The position numbers were made by a program, and so were the translations under genes. DNA of 64,000 bases from Oreocharis arfaki. Its lineage: Eukaryota; Chordata; Aves; Passeriformes; Paramythiidae. The stretch covers positions 184,963 through 248,962 of the forward strand of contig VZRR01007847.1 in assembly GCA_013398015.1 (NCBI GenBank), given 5' to 3'. Shown here piece by piece: positions 1 to 11,301 of the stretch (positions are counted from its first letter, which is position 1; the number at the start of each line of letters is the position of its first letter). The notes below the pieces were generated by a model. It had not been told where the DNA came from and made no database searches. It saw only the letters and a list, made by a program, of their open reading frames with translations.

Positions 1-1013
1 AAAAAAAAAAAAAAAGGCGCCACAGACAGCTTCTCCAGAATTTTCATGCAGTCGTGTAATTCCTACTCATGTTTCCTGACTGAGAGACAATAAACTTCTG
101 CAGTGAATTTGACATTGATTTGCTTTGAGTCCTTGAGAATTCACCTAGAAGAAATCATCCACAATCAAGGGGGGGGCTGGCCACATTTTCTTTATTTCAC
201 CTTACAACTGTCCTGGCCCCAAACGCTGCTGCCATTATCCCCAAAGACCCGTAAATTAATGGCTACAAAACCATACTGTGAGGAAGTTTTTCTCTAACAC
301 TTTGCACAGTGTCATTAAACTTGGGATTCGTCTGGATTAAAATAGATACTGATTCCCATACTTTGCATTGATGGAACTGGAATATCAATATATGGTAATT
401 TTGATTATTTTCTGGTTTACCTGTAGCAGTTGTGAGATGCTGTGACAGACAACAAATCCAGGGAATGGGGAGGGAAGAACACAGCCCTTTGCTTCCAATT
501 TGTTGCTCATCATCGCTCATCTTAACAAACAAAAATCATCTAAACAAACAAAGTTAATCTTAGCAGTGAAGAAAACTTCACTGGTGGAGGGCTACCTGAT
601 AGTTCAAGTGATGGGATTTGTGGATACCTCCCCAATTTCCAGCAGCCACATTCTTGCCCCAAATCCACATCACTGCAGCCACTCACCACTGACTCCTGGA
701 CTTTGGTCTGGGGCACACCTTGGTTTTGAAGTATTTGCTTCACTCTTTTTTTAAATTCCGTTTTTTCTCCCCGTTCTTGAATGCAGAATGAGAGTCTTCT
801 GTCCCCAACATCCCCGGCTCCCCTCAGTTTATTTGTGAACCAGGCACTGGGAACCTGAGCCTGAAGGCAGCTGAGGGTATATTTAAATATGCAAATTATG
901 CCTCTCATTGATGAGCCCTGCCTGGCTTTCCCTACACAGGATTTTGGAAGTAGCTTTCCTATCAGGTTCCTCCTGGCATCACAGAGATGCAATTTGGAGG
1001 AGTGAAAAATCTG

Positions 1014-1033
1014 ACAACAACAACAACAACAAA
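1014..1033. repeat. (AAC)n microsatellite
   Basis: About six uninterrupted AAC/CAA units followed by a short A run. It is a simple repeat with no associated gene. Confidence 0.85.
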
Positions 1034-1882
1034 AAGGAATTAGATCCTTAATCCTAAAACCAGGAACTGACAACCTGTTACGTGTAAAACTAAAGAATTT
1101 CCCACCCCACCCCCCCTTTCTGAGCTGGCGGCCAGGTGTGTTTTTCCACCCACCTGCTTCCCTCAGCGTCTCAGCCTTTGTAGATTAGACAGCGCTTTGT
1201 TCCTGAGGACGAAAGTCCACCTCCACTAACGACTCACAGAGCTCGTGGAACAGGATAACCTCAGGGATTTGATTAAGGAGAAGCTCCTAATGCACCAAAG
1301 TCTAAGTTAAACAAAGCCAAAAACTCACTTAGGAGGTTCCTCAGCCACAGCTTGTCTAGGAGCAGTTTGCTTTGCCATGCGAGGACAAGGAGAAGCAGCT
1401 TTGAAGAGGGAGACGTTTATCTGGTTCTTGGGATGAAAGGAGACTGTGTGGTTGCACCCATTGAAAACCAAACTCGCACTGGCTTGGGAGTCAGGTTTTC
1501 TGTCAAAGGATGCTCAGGGAAACGATCACAGATCGTGAAAATGATCGTGAAAGTGCATTGGAGTGTCTCAACGCTTATGTGGACCCCCTTACTCAGAATT
1601 AAAGCACCTCATTCCAGGTGGCTTGCTCCGTTCTGAAAGTGAGATACAATAAATTGAATTATTTACTTTCGATCTAAAGAATTTTATTTAATTTTCCCGT
1701 GGTTTACAATACAGACAAGCACAAGCTGGCCTGGACAAGCAGAAAGGACAAGCTCATAGCCCGAGGTGCTGTTTTCCATCAAGTTCTGTAAATTGTGAAT
1801 TAAATTATCGTCTAACTAAGGAGAACCTGAAAACACACAAACAGCAAAAAAATCTCCTTTACTTACCTGATTCTAAGGAGAT

Positions 1883-1925
1883 GCAATTAATCAGAATTAA
1901 TTGCGACACGACTTCGTGTGTCGCA
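1883..1925. repeat. Two overlapping inverted repeats
   Basis: Positions 1883-1904 form a perfect 9-bp inverted repeat, GCAATTAAT, a 4-base CAGA spacer, then ATTAATTGC. Its right arm overlaps a second hairpin at 1901-1925. That one pairs TTGCG with CGCAA and ACACGA with TCGTGT around a 2-base loop, with a 2-base bulge. The first contains two back-to-back TAAT homeodomain-type cores; the second is rich in CpG inside AT-rich DNA. No function is assigned. Confidence 0.7.
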
Positions 1926-2212
1926 AGCTGAGAATGCATTTTCCAGGAAGTTTTAAGCAGCACATTAATAGCATCGAATTTCATGGCCATGTCAATCAAG
2001 ACAAGTAGCCCTCGTCCCACTCTTGGCACTTTCCTGCATACAATTGCCACTCAATTACCACCAGCCACTAATCAAGAGCACATTTTCATGCAAAAAGCCT
2101 GTGGCTGAGGGTTGTTATTTCTTTCTATTGCCTTGCGACTTTACTGCCTCACAGCCGGTTCTGTTAATGAATGGCACTCAATGGAAATAACACCGGGCTC
2201 TGCCCTTTTGCC

Positions 2213-2457
2213 TTGGTGGCTGAAAGTGGGAGCCGGAAAAGAGTGGAGGTCAAAAAAAGTGAAGAAAAGTAGAGGCAGAGAAAGGGTGGGAGGATGGACA
2301 GGATAGTAGGGGCTGAGAACAAAATTAATGCCAAAAAAAGTTGGAAGGCTGAAAAGCAGAGGCTAAAAACGGGAGGGAGGCTGAAAGCTGATGCCAGAAA
2401 GGGGTGCGAGATCGACAGGAGGGCAGAAGAAGAGGCTGATGGAGAGGGGGAAAGTGT
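2213..2457. repeat. Purine-rich low-complexity block
   Basis: On the plus strand this stretch is dominated by A and G (GGAAAAG, GAAGAAAAG, GGGAGGGAGG), with few pyrimidine runs. Loose repeats of GGCTGAAA occur near 2346 and 2379. It is non-coding and probably a degenerate low-complexity tract. Confidence 0.6.
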
Positions 2458-4692
2458 TTAGGAATGGTGCTCACCCTTAGCACTGTAAATATTACCGGAG
2501 TTACACAGGACATCGCTGGACCACATCCACCAAGGAAAAGCATACCATTTGTCAGGAAAAGGCGAAAACGCTGGGAAATAAATGGTACTGTCAAGTCCCC
2601 ATTAGAAATAATACAGATTTAGAGATCTCAGAGATCCTATCTGGTTCCCTTTGTGTTCCCGATCTTTCCACTCAGCGTTTTTACTGTGCCTTTTCTAAGG
2701 AGCCCAGGTAAAAGTTTGAGGAATGAGCCGTCTTGCCTTAGGAAGAGGTGAATATTCATTAGATTTAGGAGTATTTCCAAGGTGCTTTTCGAAAGCAGGA
2801 TTTAGTAGAGCATTTTAAAGTGTCCCAACCCGGTGCCTGTTCCCCGCCCTTTCATCTTCTCACCAGCCATTGGTATGGGCAGCAAACCTCACAGGGGCAG
2901 CACTGGAACGTCTGCCACTTCGGGCATGGTGTGTTTGCTTTTTAATAACTTTAATATTCCAGCTGCAGAAACCCCCCTCCATCCATTCTGTGTGTGTGGG
3001 GGTGAGTGACAGCAAGGGGCACCATCTCAGCTGGGCTGGGGGGTTGTGCAGCTGCTGCAGTGAGATGAGGTGTCTGCTCATGCCCTGACATGGAACTACA
3101 CAGCAGGACACAAAAACCTTTGGAAAAGTCTCCTATCAAGTGTACAGACTGTTTTCACATATGTTAAATATATTTGGGTGCTATATGTAGGCTGAGATAC
3201 CTGTGTTCCCAGGCAGATTTCTGCCATGTCCACATAAAGCCATCGGTGTCCTGCCCAGCCCCACTGTGAGTGGCCATGTGAGGAGTTTGTTGGGATATTT
3301 CACACAGGAATCCAGACGCTGTGCTTTAAAGGAGGATAAAATTTAGACATTACTCATTTCCATTTGACTGTCAGCTCCCTTGGGCATGATGAAAGCAGCA
3401 GCGGGTCCCAGCTATTCAGCTCGCTCTGCTGTTGTATCTGGGGCTCCTGCAAGTCCTGTGTAGTGTTGCCAAGACCTTGGAGGGGATGGAAATTCTGACA
3501 GGAGAATGCGTCTGCTCCGCCACGGGGATTAGAGTTCGAAGTGCTCTCAGCCACGGTGCCCAGTTGTTGTCTCCAGCTGACAATGACCAGCAAAGTCCAC
3601 GGAGACACAAAACCTATCTTGGGGCTGCTGCTTGAGGCCTGCTGATTTTCCAACCTCTGCCTTTGACACTTTAACCCCAGACAGCCATATAGTGAGGTTT
3701 AACCTCAGCTGGCAAAGCAGCACCACACACCACACTTTGCACAAGCAAGCAAAGCAAAACAAGGAATTGATCCACTGCTCCCCATGGCAGGCAGGTGTTC
3801 CAGGAAGGCAGGGCTCCATCAGGTGTAACAGTGACTTGGGAAGACAAACTCAGAATGCCTTCCCTTCCTCCTTCTCCCCCAGCTTTATGTGCTGAGGGTG
3901 GTGCTGTATGGTCTGGGATATCCCCGGGGTCAGCTGGGATCAGCTGTCCTGGCTGTGACCCCCCCAGCTCCTTGTGCCCCCCAACCTCCTCACTGGGGAG
4001 GGTGAGGAGCAGGAGAGGCCCTGGCTGTGGGTGATCCCTGCTCAGTGATAACTCAAACATCCCCGTGGTATCAGCCCTGTTTCCAGCACAGAGCCCAAAC
4101 CCAGCCCCCCAGCAGCTGCTGTGAAGGGAATTAACTCTACCCCAGCCAAAACCAGCACTCCAGGTCTTCTGTTGGTCTCTTGAGCATTAGAGGGAGCAGC
4201 AGAGGCCCGCATTTTGTTCCTTTTCTATCCATCATCACTGATAGAACCTTGGTGAGACCTTATTGAGAGCAGATTAGAGGAGACTGAGGGAGGGAGCAGA
4301 CTGTGGGGGGGCAGGGACATCAGATGGCCAGGAGTGCATGCTGTGGCTGAGCCATGGGCAGGTCCTGGAGGAAATCTGCACCAGCTGTGAGGCTACAGCA
4401 AAGCACTCGGGGTGAAGGCAGTGTGAGAAGGGCAGGTACTGCTGGCCCTGCTCTGGGAAGGTGCTGAAGGGCAGCAAACACAACCTGCCACTCTCAGGCA
4501 GATTGCTCTGGTGAGAGGGGATGCAGAAAAATTGGTTCATCTTGGTGCACACACACCTGAAAACAGCACAGCATTTTAACTTGCTTTGACTTCCTGGGGC
4601 ACAGCAGCTTTGAAGTGAAGAACTGTTGATGCTACATGGGAACCAGGCAGTCTGCAGGGAGATAAACTAGATGGGCAGTGAAATGGGAACTT

Positions 4693-4693
4693 N
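4693..4693. other. Unresolved base (n)
   Basis: This is the only non-ACGT character in the window. It lies in non-coding DNA, so it does not affect any gene call. It is an assembly ambiguity. Confidence 0.95.
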
Positions 4694-5989
4694 ATTCTCT
4701 GTGCTGTGTTACTGAGATGCAGGTTTTTTAAATATCCGTGATTCAGAACCATTAACAAGAATGTTCTACCTGTATCATTTCCTTTGGGAGTATTTACAAG
4801 TCCCCAACAAGAACAGGGACTGCACCTAAAAGACAAATACAGCAACATCATCCTCCGAGGTATGCACCAGTCCAACTCCTCTGTTCACATAGGGACATTT
4901 GGCTGCTCCTGGGTAATATCCCTGTACAAATAACAACATTCTGATGGTTTGCTTCCTGCCCTCTAGGTGGTACTAAGCACCGAGTCTGAAATCGCTGATT
5001 AAACTGCCTGCTGTCAATAACATTTTCAGGCTCTGGGGGTTGTTAGAAAACCTCTTGGCTTTTCCATGGTTTTGATCCATATCCAGCTTTATAAATAGGT
5101 GGGTTTTGTCCCATTCAGTGTCATCGGTAGTTCAGCATGGGAAATGGTGTGATTCAGATTAAAATAACGAGCCTGGAGGCACAGAGAATATGTGTGAGTC
5201 TCAAGTGCTGCTGCCTTTGCTTTAGACAACACATTCAACCCCCGTACAGAGAATGACCCAGTTCCTATAGGGTTTTTTTTTGTGTTGGATCCTTATTAGA
5301 CTTGGCTTTTATAATTCCTGCAGGCTTTGGGGTGTATAGAGGGAACACACATCAACGTCTTCCTCCCTGATAAACAGAGAGCAGTTCATGGTGCCGGGCA
5401 AAAACGTGTACATTGGATATCATCTGTAGCCAGGAAATTGTTTGGCTCAGATTTCTCCCCAGGTGTGGCATTCTGCTTTGCTAGGCTTTCCCCTGCAGAC
5501 ACACCAGGGCAGTCCCACAGGGTAGCAGAACCATCAGGCCACTGACGGCAGGTCCACACTGTCACCTCTACCCAGGGAGAAGAGCCAGGGAAACGCTTGG
5601 GTGAAAACACAGACTGGAGCTGGTCAGTGGGTGCTCACCTCGGCTCAGCTCCCTCAGAAAGGGATCAGGCAGGGCTTGGTTAAAGCACCCCTTTCTCCCC
5701 AGATTTAGGGCAGGACAGTGTCCCAGCATGGCCACAGTGCCCAGTGCCAGTGCTGAAGGGGTGACTGCTGCTGCCTTCCCTTTCTGGGGGAGAATTAAGC
5801 CAAAACAGCCATTAACAAAACAGAAGTAACCTTGGCAAGTCAAACAGTTCATTTCAAACCTGTGTGAGATACCTGCATTTCCACAGCAACGAAAATAGGT
5901 TTTGCTTGCAAACAGTGTCTTGTACATCTAAGAATAGCCACATTTCCACAAAGCTCTTAAAAAAAGACACAAATGCTAGTTTGGATATT

Positions 5990-6028
5990 AAGATTAATAT
6001 ATTTAATCTTTCTTGTTTGTAAAACAAG
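5990..6028. repeat. Two adjacent AT-rich inverted repeats
   Basis: AAGATTAA at 5990-5997 pairs with TTAATCTT at 6003-6010 across a 5-base spacer. CTTGTTT at 6012-6018 pairs with AAACAAG at 6022-6028 across a 3-base spacer. Both sit in an AT-rich block that continues to about 6110. Short palindromes are easier to form by chance in such sequence, so function is uncertain. Confidence 0.6.
6002..6007 (-). terminator. Candidate distal polyadenylation signal (ATTAAA)
   Basis: Read on the minus strand, this is the first AATAAA or ATTAAA found after the FRMPD3 stop codon at 9157, about 3.15 kb away. Neither hexamer occurs between 9156 and 6008. It could end the FRMPD3 transcript, but ATTAAA is expected by chance in AT-rich DNA, and non-canonical signals nearer the gene (for example AGTAAA inside the CR1 copy) are possible. 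Confidence 0.25.
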
Positions 6029-7227
6029 ACATAAATTTGTGTATAGATATAATTTATATATTTTTTAAATTTATATATACTATATACAGACAATAAAAAA
6101 ATTTTCCTCTGTATTAGACTGAGAGATTTATGGAGGAATGATATAGGCATAACGGGGAGCTTTGAAGAAACTCAGAGTTTCCTACTAGGTAATTCCCAGG
6201 GAAAAGGAAAACATGTCTCCCTGTCAGCCTTCAGCACTGCAACAGGCCTTGCCCACCATGGACTGAAGTCCCAGCTGGCTCTTCCACTGGATATTTGCTA
6301 CATGGTTCTTGAAATCAGGAGGCTGTCCCCACAGCAGGATCCTCTGTGCCTTGCTGACAGCCATGGCCCCAGTCCAGGAGAGCCATGGGCCAGGGGAAGT
6401 TATTGCACTCCGAGGATGCACACGTTAAAAGCACATTTGTGCATTTCCATAGCTCCTATGGAAGAACAAGACATTTCCAATGTGCATATTTATCAAAAAT
6501 AATAGAGATGGGAAGCGACTGCTCGCACGGAGATCCCTGATCATCCCCAAGGGCTGGGCTGGACAACTGCCCTGACTCTAGTGAGGCTGATGCTGTGACC
6601 TCCTGCCCAGCCGCAGGGAGTGTGACGGGGACAGGCATGGGGATCCTGGCGGGATGTGAAGGTCAGTGGGTGGCAGGGGGAGGGCAATGCAATGTGTGAG
6701 CTTGCATTTCTCTCCTTGCTCTGTTTTGGAGGGTAGGTGGCTGCAGGGAAACACCAGTTAAGGCCGTCTCATTGATTATGTCTATTATCAGACTGGGAGG
6801 AGGAGGGGAACACAAATAAGAATCATTTTACCATTCACCTAGAAATGAAAAAAAAAACCACCCCAAGACAATCAAAAACCCCCAATTCCAAGTAAATAAC
6901 CACCTCACAGAACTAAATAATGCTTCTTATGGCAGTTAGCCTGGTGAAGACAGAAAAAGAACCCCAACACCCTGGCGAGGAGGACAGCCCCTCCTTGGCT
7001 CATGGTCAAAGCTGATCTGGGGCTCCTCTCTGATGGTCACAGTGAAAAGAAATAGGAGAGGGTTTGGGCTGAGCCTTGGGGACATGAGCCTGACCTCTGG
7101 AGAATGGTGTGAAAGTGATCTCCCCTCAGCTGCTAGCCCACCTTCTGACTTGCAGTGGTCCAAGATCCATCAATCTGGGTTCCTTGCAGGTTCCTTCTAG
7201 CATGGATTCAGCCATCCAGAAGAGGAA

Positions 7228-8490
7228 CACAGAATTGTTTTGGTTGGAAAAGACCTCTAAGATCATTGAGTCCAACCATTCCCCCAGTGCTGCCAAGCCC
7301 ACCACTAAACCATGTCCCCAAATGCCACAACTAAATGGCTTTTACACACCTCCAGGGATGGTGACTCCACCACTTCCCTGGGCAGCCTGTTCCAAAACCT
7401 GACCACCCTTTCAGTGAAGAAATTTTTCTTACATCCAGTCTAAACCTCCCCTGGCACAACTTGAAGCCTTTTCCTCTTACCCTGTCACTTGTCACCTGGG
7501 GGAAGAGACCAATCCCCACTTGGCTGCACCCTCCTGTCAGGGAGTTGTAGAGAATGACAAGGTCCCCCCTGAGCTTCCTTTTCTCCAGGCTGAGCCCCCC
7601 CAGCTCCCTCAGCTGCTCGCCATCAGACTTATGCTCCAGACCCTTCCCCAGCTCTGTTCCCTTCTCTGGACATGCTCCAGCCCCTCAATGTCTTTCTTGT
7701 CATAAGGGGCCCAGAGCTGGATGCAGGATTTGAGGAGTGGCCTCACCAGTCCTGCTGCCACACCATGGCTGGGACAAGGCCGGGTGCCAGTGGCCTGTTG
7801 CCCACCTGGGCACACCTGGCTCATATTCAGCTGCTGTTGACCAGCACCCCCAGGGCCTTTCCCACCGGACACTTCCCAGCCCCTCTGCCCCAGCCTGGAG
7901 CTGCAGGGGTTGTTGTGACCCAGGGGCAGGGCCTGGCACTTGGCCTGGCTGACCGTCATACAACTGGCCTGAGCCCATGGACCCAGCCTGTCCAGACCCC
8001 TCTGCAGAGCCTTCCTGCTGTCCAGCAGACCAACACCCCCACCTAAAGTGGTGTCATCTGCAAACTGACTGAGGGTGCTCTTGAAAGATACTAAACAGGA
8101 CTGGCCTCAGCACTGAGCCCAGGGGAACACCCCTGGTGATGGCCCCAGCTGGGTTTAACTCCATTCCCACCACTCCCTGGGCCCCTTCACCCATCCAGTT
8201 TCTCCAGGAGAATGCTGTGAGACACAGTGTCAAAGGCTTTACTGAAGTGTAGGCAGACAACATGCACAGCCATTCCTTCACCCACTGAGTCACCCTGTCA
8301 TAGAAGGAGACCAGGCTGGCCAAGCAGCACCTGCCTTTCCCCTGTGCTGGCTGGGCCTGATCCCCTTGTCCTGTATGTGTGATGGCACTCGAGATCATCT
8401 GCTCTGTGACTTTCTCGGCACTGAGGTCAGACTGACAGGCCTGTAGCTCCCTGGATCCTCCCCACTTGCAGGCATGGAGCCCTTGCCTTT
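7228..8490 (-). mobile_element. CR1 LINE, 5'-truncated, copy 1
   Basis: The plus strand shows the reverse complement of a CR1 3' end. It begins with CACAGAAT, the complement of the typical CR1 terminal 8-mer ATTCTGTG, followed by the characteristic TTGGTTGGAAAAGACCTC. It continues through 3' UTR and reverse-transcriptase sequence for about 1.26 kb. On the minus strand the RT remnant is still readable as SFYDRVTQW and GVPLGSVLRPVLF, matching the CR1 RT motif GVPQGSVLGPVLF with substitutions. Frameshifts make it non-functional. It lies 0.67 kb past the FRMPD3 stop codon in the same orientation as the gene, so it is probably within the 3' UTR. The 5' limit is approximate. Confidence 0.93.
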
Positions 8491-9156
8491 GGCACAGGCA
8501 GTGCCTGTGCTCAGGACTAGAGCACTGGTGCCTAAGCTGTGAGAGTAAAGTAAGGTGCCCCAGCTCTGTCCCAGGATTATGGCAACCTGCCCATGCTAGG
8601 AATGCTTCCCAAGCCCTGGCATAGCAGCAGAGACTTGCACCCCAGAGATCCCTTCTGCTGCTAATTACGTTGTGTTTGTGGGCCAGGAAGATCCTGGAGG
8701 CAGAAGAGTTGTTTACGTGGCAAGACACCGGTTTGGCTCCAGACTGCCCAAGTGAAGCCAGGAGATCGCAGCTCAGCTCCTGGTAGCTCACTGGCCCACC
8801 ACAAGCTGTGACAAAGGTCTTTGCATGAGCGAGGCCCAGAACCCCATGGAACCAAACGAGAGTGGACATGGGGTGCCGGTGCCTCCCAAGTACCATCACC
8901 AACAAACCAGTGTGGGAGAACAAGCAGAGAAGCTGCTTGAGCCCCTCGACCAGCTGATTGCACAGCTTGTGACAGGGCATGGATTCACCCCTCAAACCCA
9001 CCACCAACACAACCATCCATTCTGCACAGATCAGAGTGTCTTGGCTACCGCAAACCCTGGAAAACATGGGCCTGCAGACATCGCATCCTCACCAGACCTG
9101 TGAGCTTTGAGAGCATGGCCTGGCACACACTGGCTTGTTGGTCTTCACAGCTGGCT
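8491..9156 (-). other. FRMPD3 proximal 3' UTR (unique sequence)
   Basis: This is single-copy sequence between the stop codon and CR1 copy 1. It has no AATAAA or ATTAAA on the minus strand, so a transcript using canonical signals would continue into the CR1. The long minus-strand open frame at 8054-9067 crosses from this stretch into the CR1 and is not a gene. Confidence 0.55.
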
Positions 9157-11252
9157 TTACTTATTGATTAGTGTCTTTAGGGAGCGTGTGAGAGTGCTCA
9201 TGACAGTGGCGACCGTGGCTGACTGGCGGGAGAGCTGCTCCACAGTCTGCTGGTGGCTCAGCATCCTGGCTGTGGACTCCTCAGCAGCCTTCAGGAGGAA
9301 GGTGTAGTTTCTCACCACCTCCTCCACCTTCGTCAGCAGCTCTTGGCGCTGGGACTCGGAGCGCACGACGTACACCAGCCTCACGAAGGTCTCGATGAGG
9401 CTGCTTAGCACCTGGAAGCTGCTTGTGATGGCGGAGAGCATGTGAGTGGGACTCTTGTCAACGGCAGCCACGCGGCGGCAGGACGCCCGGAACTCCTTGA
9501 ACTTGAGGGCCAGCTCCTGCTTGTACTCAGCCAGCTGGGAGATGTAGGGTTTGCAGTCCCGGACCTCAGGGCTCAGCACACACTGCCTCAGGATCGTCAG
9601 GAGCTCGTTGGTGTCCAGCTGCACTTGTAGAAACCCGTTGGGAAAGCTGTAGGCATGGCCTCGAAGGGTGTTGATCTTTGCCAAGCTCCCCTCAAAACTG
9701 GAGGTCCTTAAATCTATTTCCTGGGTCTGGCTTTCATTGGGACTGCTGCAGGCTGTTGCATCTAGGACTTGAAGAGTCCTGCTCATGACTGGGACCATCT
9801 GATTGTCCAGCTTCATTCCTGGGAGTATCTGCATGGGGATGGAATAGGACAGCTCATCCTTCTCACTCCCATCATCTGCAACATCGCATTTTCTGTAGTA
9901 GAAGCAGTACCGGATAGAGCAGCACTTCTCATCCTCCATGTCCTCATCCCGCAGCTCAGCAGGACTTGGGTACACCTCCTCCTGGACAGAGAACACTGCT
10001 GGACCCTTCTGGTTCTTTTTGTCCTGTGCTATCTGGACATAGGAGGGGTCAGCCACTCCAGAGGCTTCCTCGATTTTGCTCTTCAGAACAGGACAGAGGA
10101 TGCTGGGCTCAGGCTCTTTCTGGGGGCCTTTCTGCTTGGTTGTGTAGATGTTCTGGTAGATGTCAGAGGACAAGGACGTCCTATCAGTCTTATCTATTTC
10201 ACTGACACTGTAGCGACGCAAGAGCTTCCTGTAGTGGGGTGCACCCATGCACTCCCCTCGGGAGGTGCACGTTGTCAAGCAGGACATGCCGTTCTCTGGA
10301 TCTGACCGGTAATCTCTGGACTCTAAACTTGTGGATCGTATCCGTTTGCCTTTGGAAGGGCTGCTCATGCTTGTCAGCCTAATGGCTTCTACCTGCTTCT
10401 GGTCATCTGCCACTTTATCCCTGCCTCGCCTCTCCAATTCTGGGATCACCAGCTGGTTGGGGGGTGGCCTCATTCCCCTGCAAATCCGCTTGCAGTCACA
10501 GCTGCGCCTTTGCTCCCTGGACATCCCTGGGACTTTTTGCACAGGACTGCTCCTCAGCTGGCAGCTGCAGCGCCCAGGGGCAGGTGGGTGCAGATACTCC
10601 TGTGGCGGGAGGTCACCTTTGCTCTTTGGCTTGAGCAGCTCTTCAAGGAATTCCAGCTCATACTGCTTCACCTTCTGCAGCTGGGCCTGCCGCTCGTCCG
10701 TCTCCTTCTTCAGCCGGGTGGGAAATGTTGCAGAGAACAGGTTCCTAAGCCTGAAGGGAGCTTTTGGGGCTTTGGCTTTAGCTGGGACATCAGCATCTTG
10801 TTGGGTCACCTCCAGGATTTTTTCTACTTTTTTGGAAGGCACAGTGCTAATCTGCAGGCTCTCGGATCTGGGCATCAGCTGGATTGGCCCTTTGGCTTCC
10901 TCACTGGTGCTCCTGAAAGTGCTACCAGGTGATGGAGAGTGCACATTGCTGCTCTCAGCTTTCAAGATTTTGGCCGAGCTTTCCTGCTGTATTTTCTGTC
11001 CTTGGTTTGAAGGAGCTGTGTGTTTCTGCAAGACGAGGCTTGTGGCTTCTCCACCTGCCTTCTGACCCGTCTCTCCGCTTGCAGCTTTTCCGGGAGCATC
11101 TCTACTCACTTTTTGCTGGTAGCTTTTAGAGGCGAAAGTCTTACTGGACATCATTTCCTCGCCTGCTGAGGCGAGGTGGAAAGCTTCAGCCTGACTGCCA
11201 GGAGCTTCTTTAGGACTTGGAGAAACTTCACAGTGCTGCTGCGGAGAGAGGA

Positions 11253-11301
<49 letters not shown>

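Larger units (their letters stand above)
1..7227. other. Non-coding region downstream of FRMPD3
   Basis: No ORF here resembles a known protein, and none has exon-like boundaries. The sequence is clearly more AT-rich than the rest of the window and begins with a run of 15 A. It holds a short (AAC)n repeat near 1014, two overlapping palindromes at 1883-1925, a purine-rich block at about 2213-2457, one ambiguous base (n) at 4693, and a very AT-rich stretch at 5985-6110. In mammals PRPS1 follows FRMPD3 in the same orientation; none of its exons is recognisable here, so any such neighbour would lie beyond the left edge. The part next to 7.2 kb may belong to a long FRMPD3 3' UTR. Confidence 0.6.

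Noticed and set aside
1..7227. Expected downstream neighbour (PRPS1 in mammals)
   Set aside because: I looked for phosphoribosyl pyrophosphate synthetase motifs in the open frames on both strands and saw none; it may lie beyond the left edge.
8054..9067. 337-codon minus-strand open frame
   Set aside because: Its second half is a broken CR1 reverse-transcriptase remnant and the first half is FRMPD3 3' flanking sequence; it is a chance fusion.
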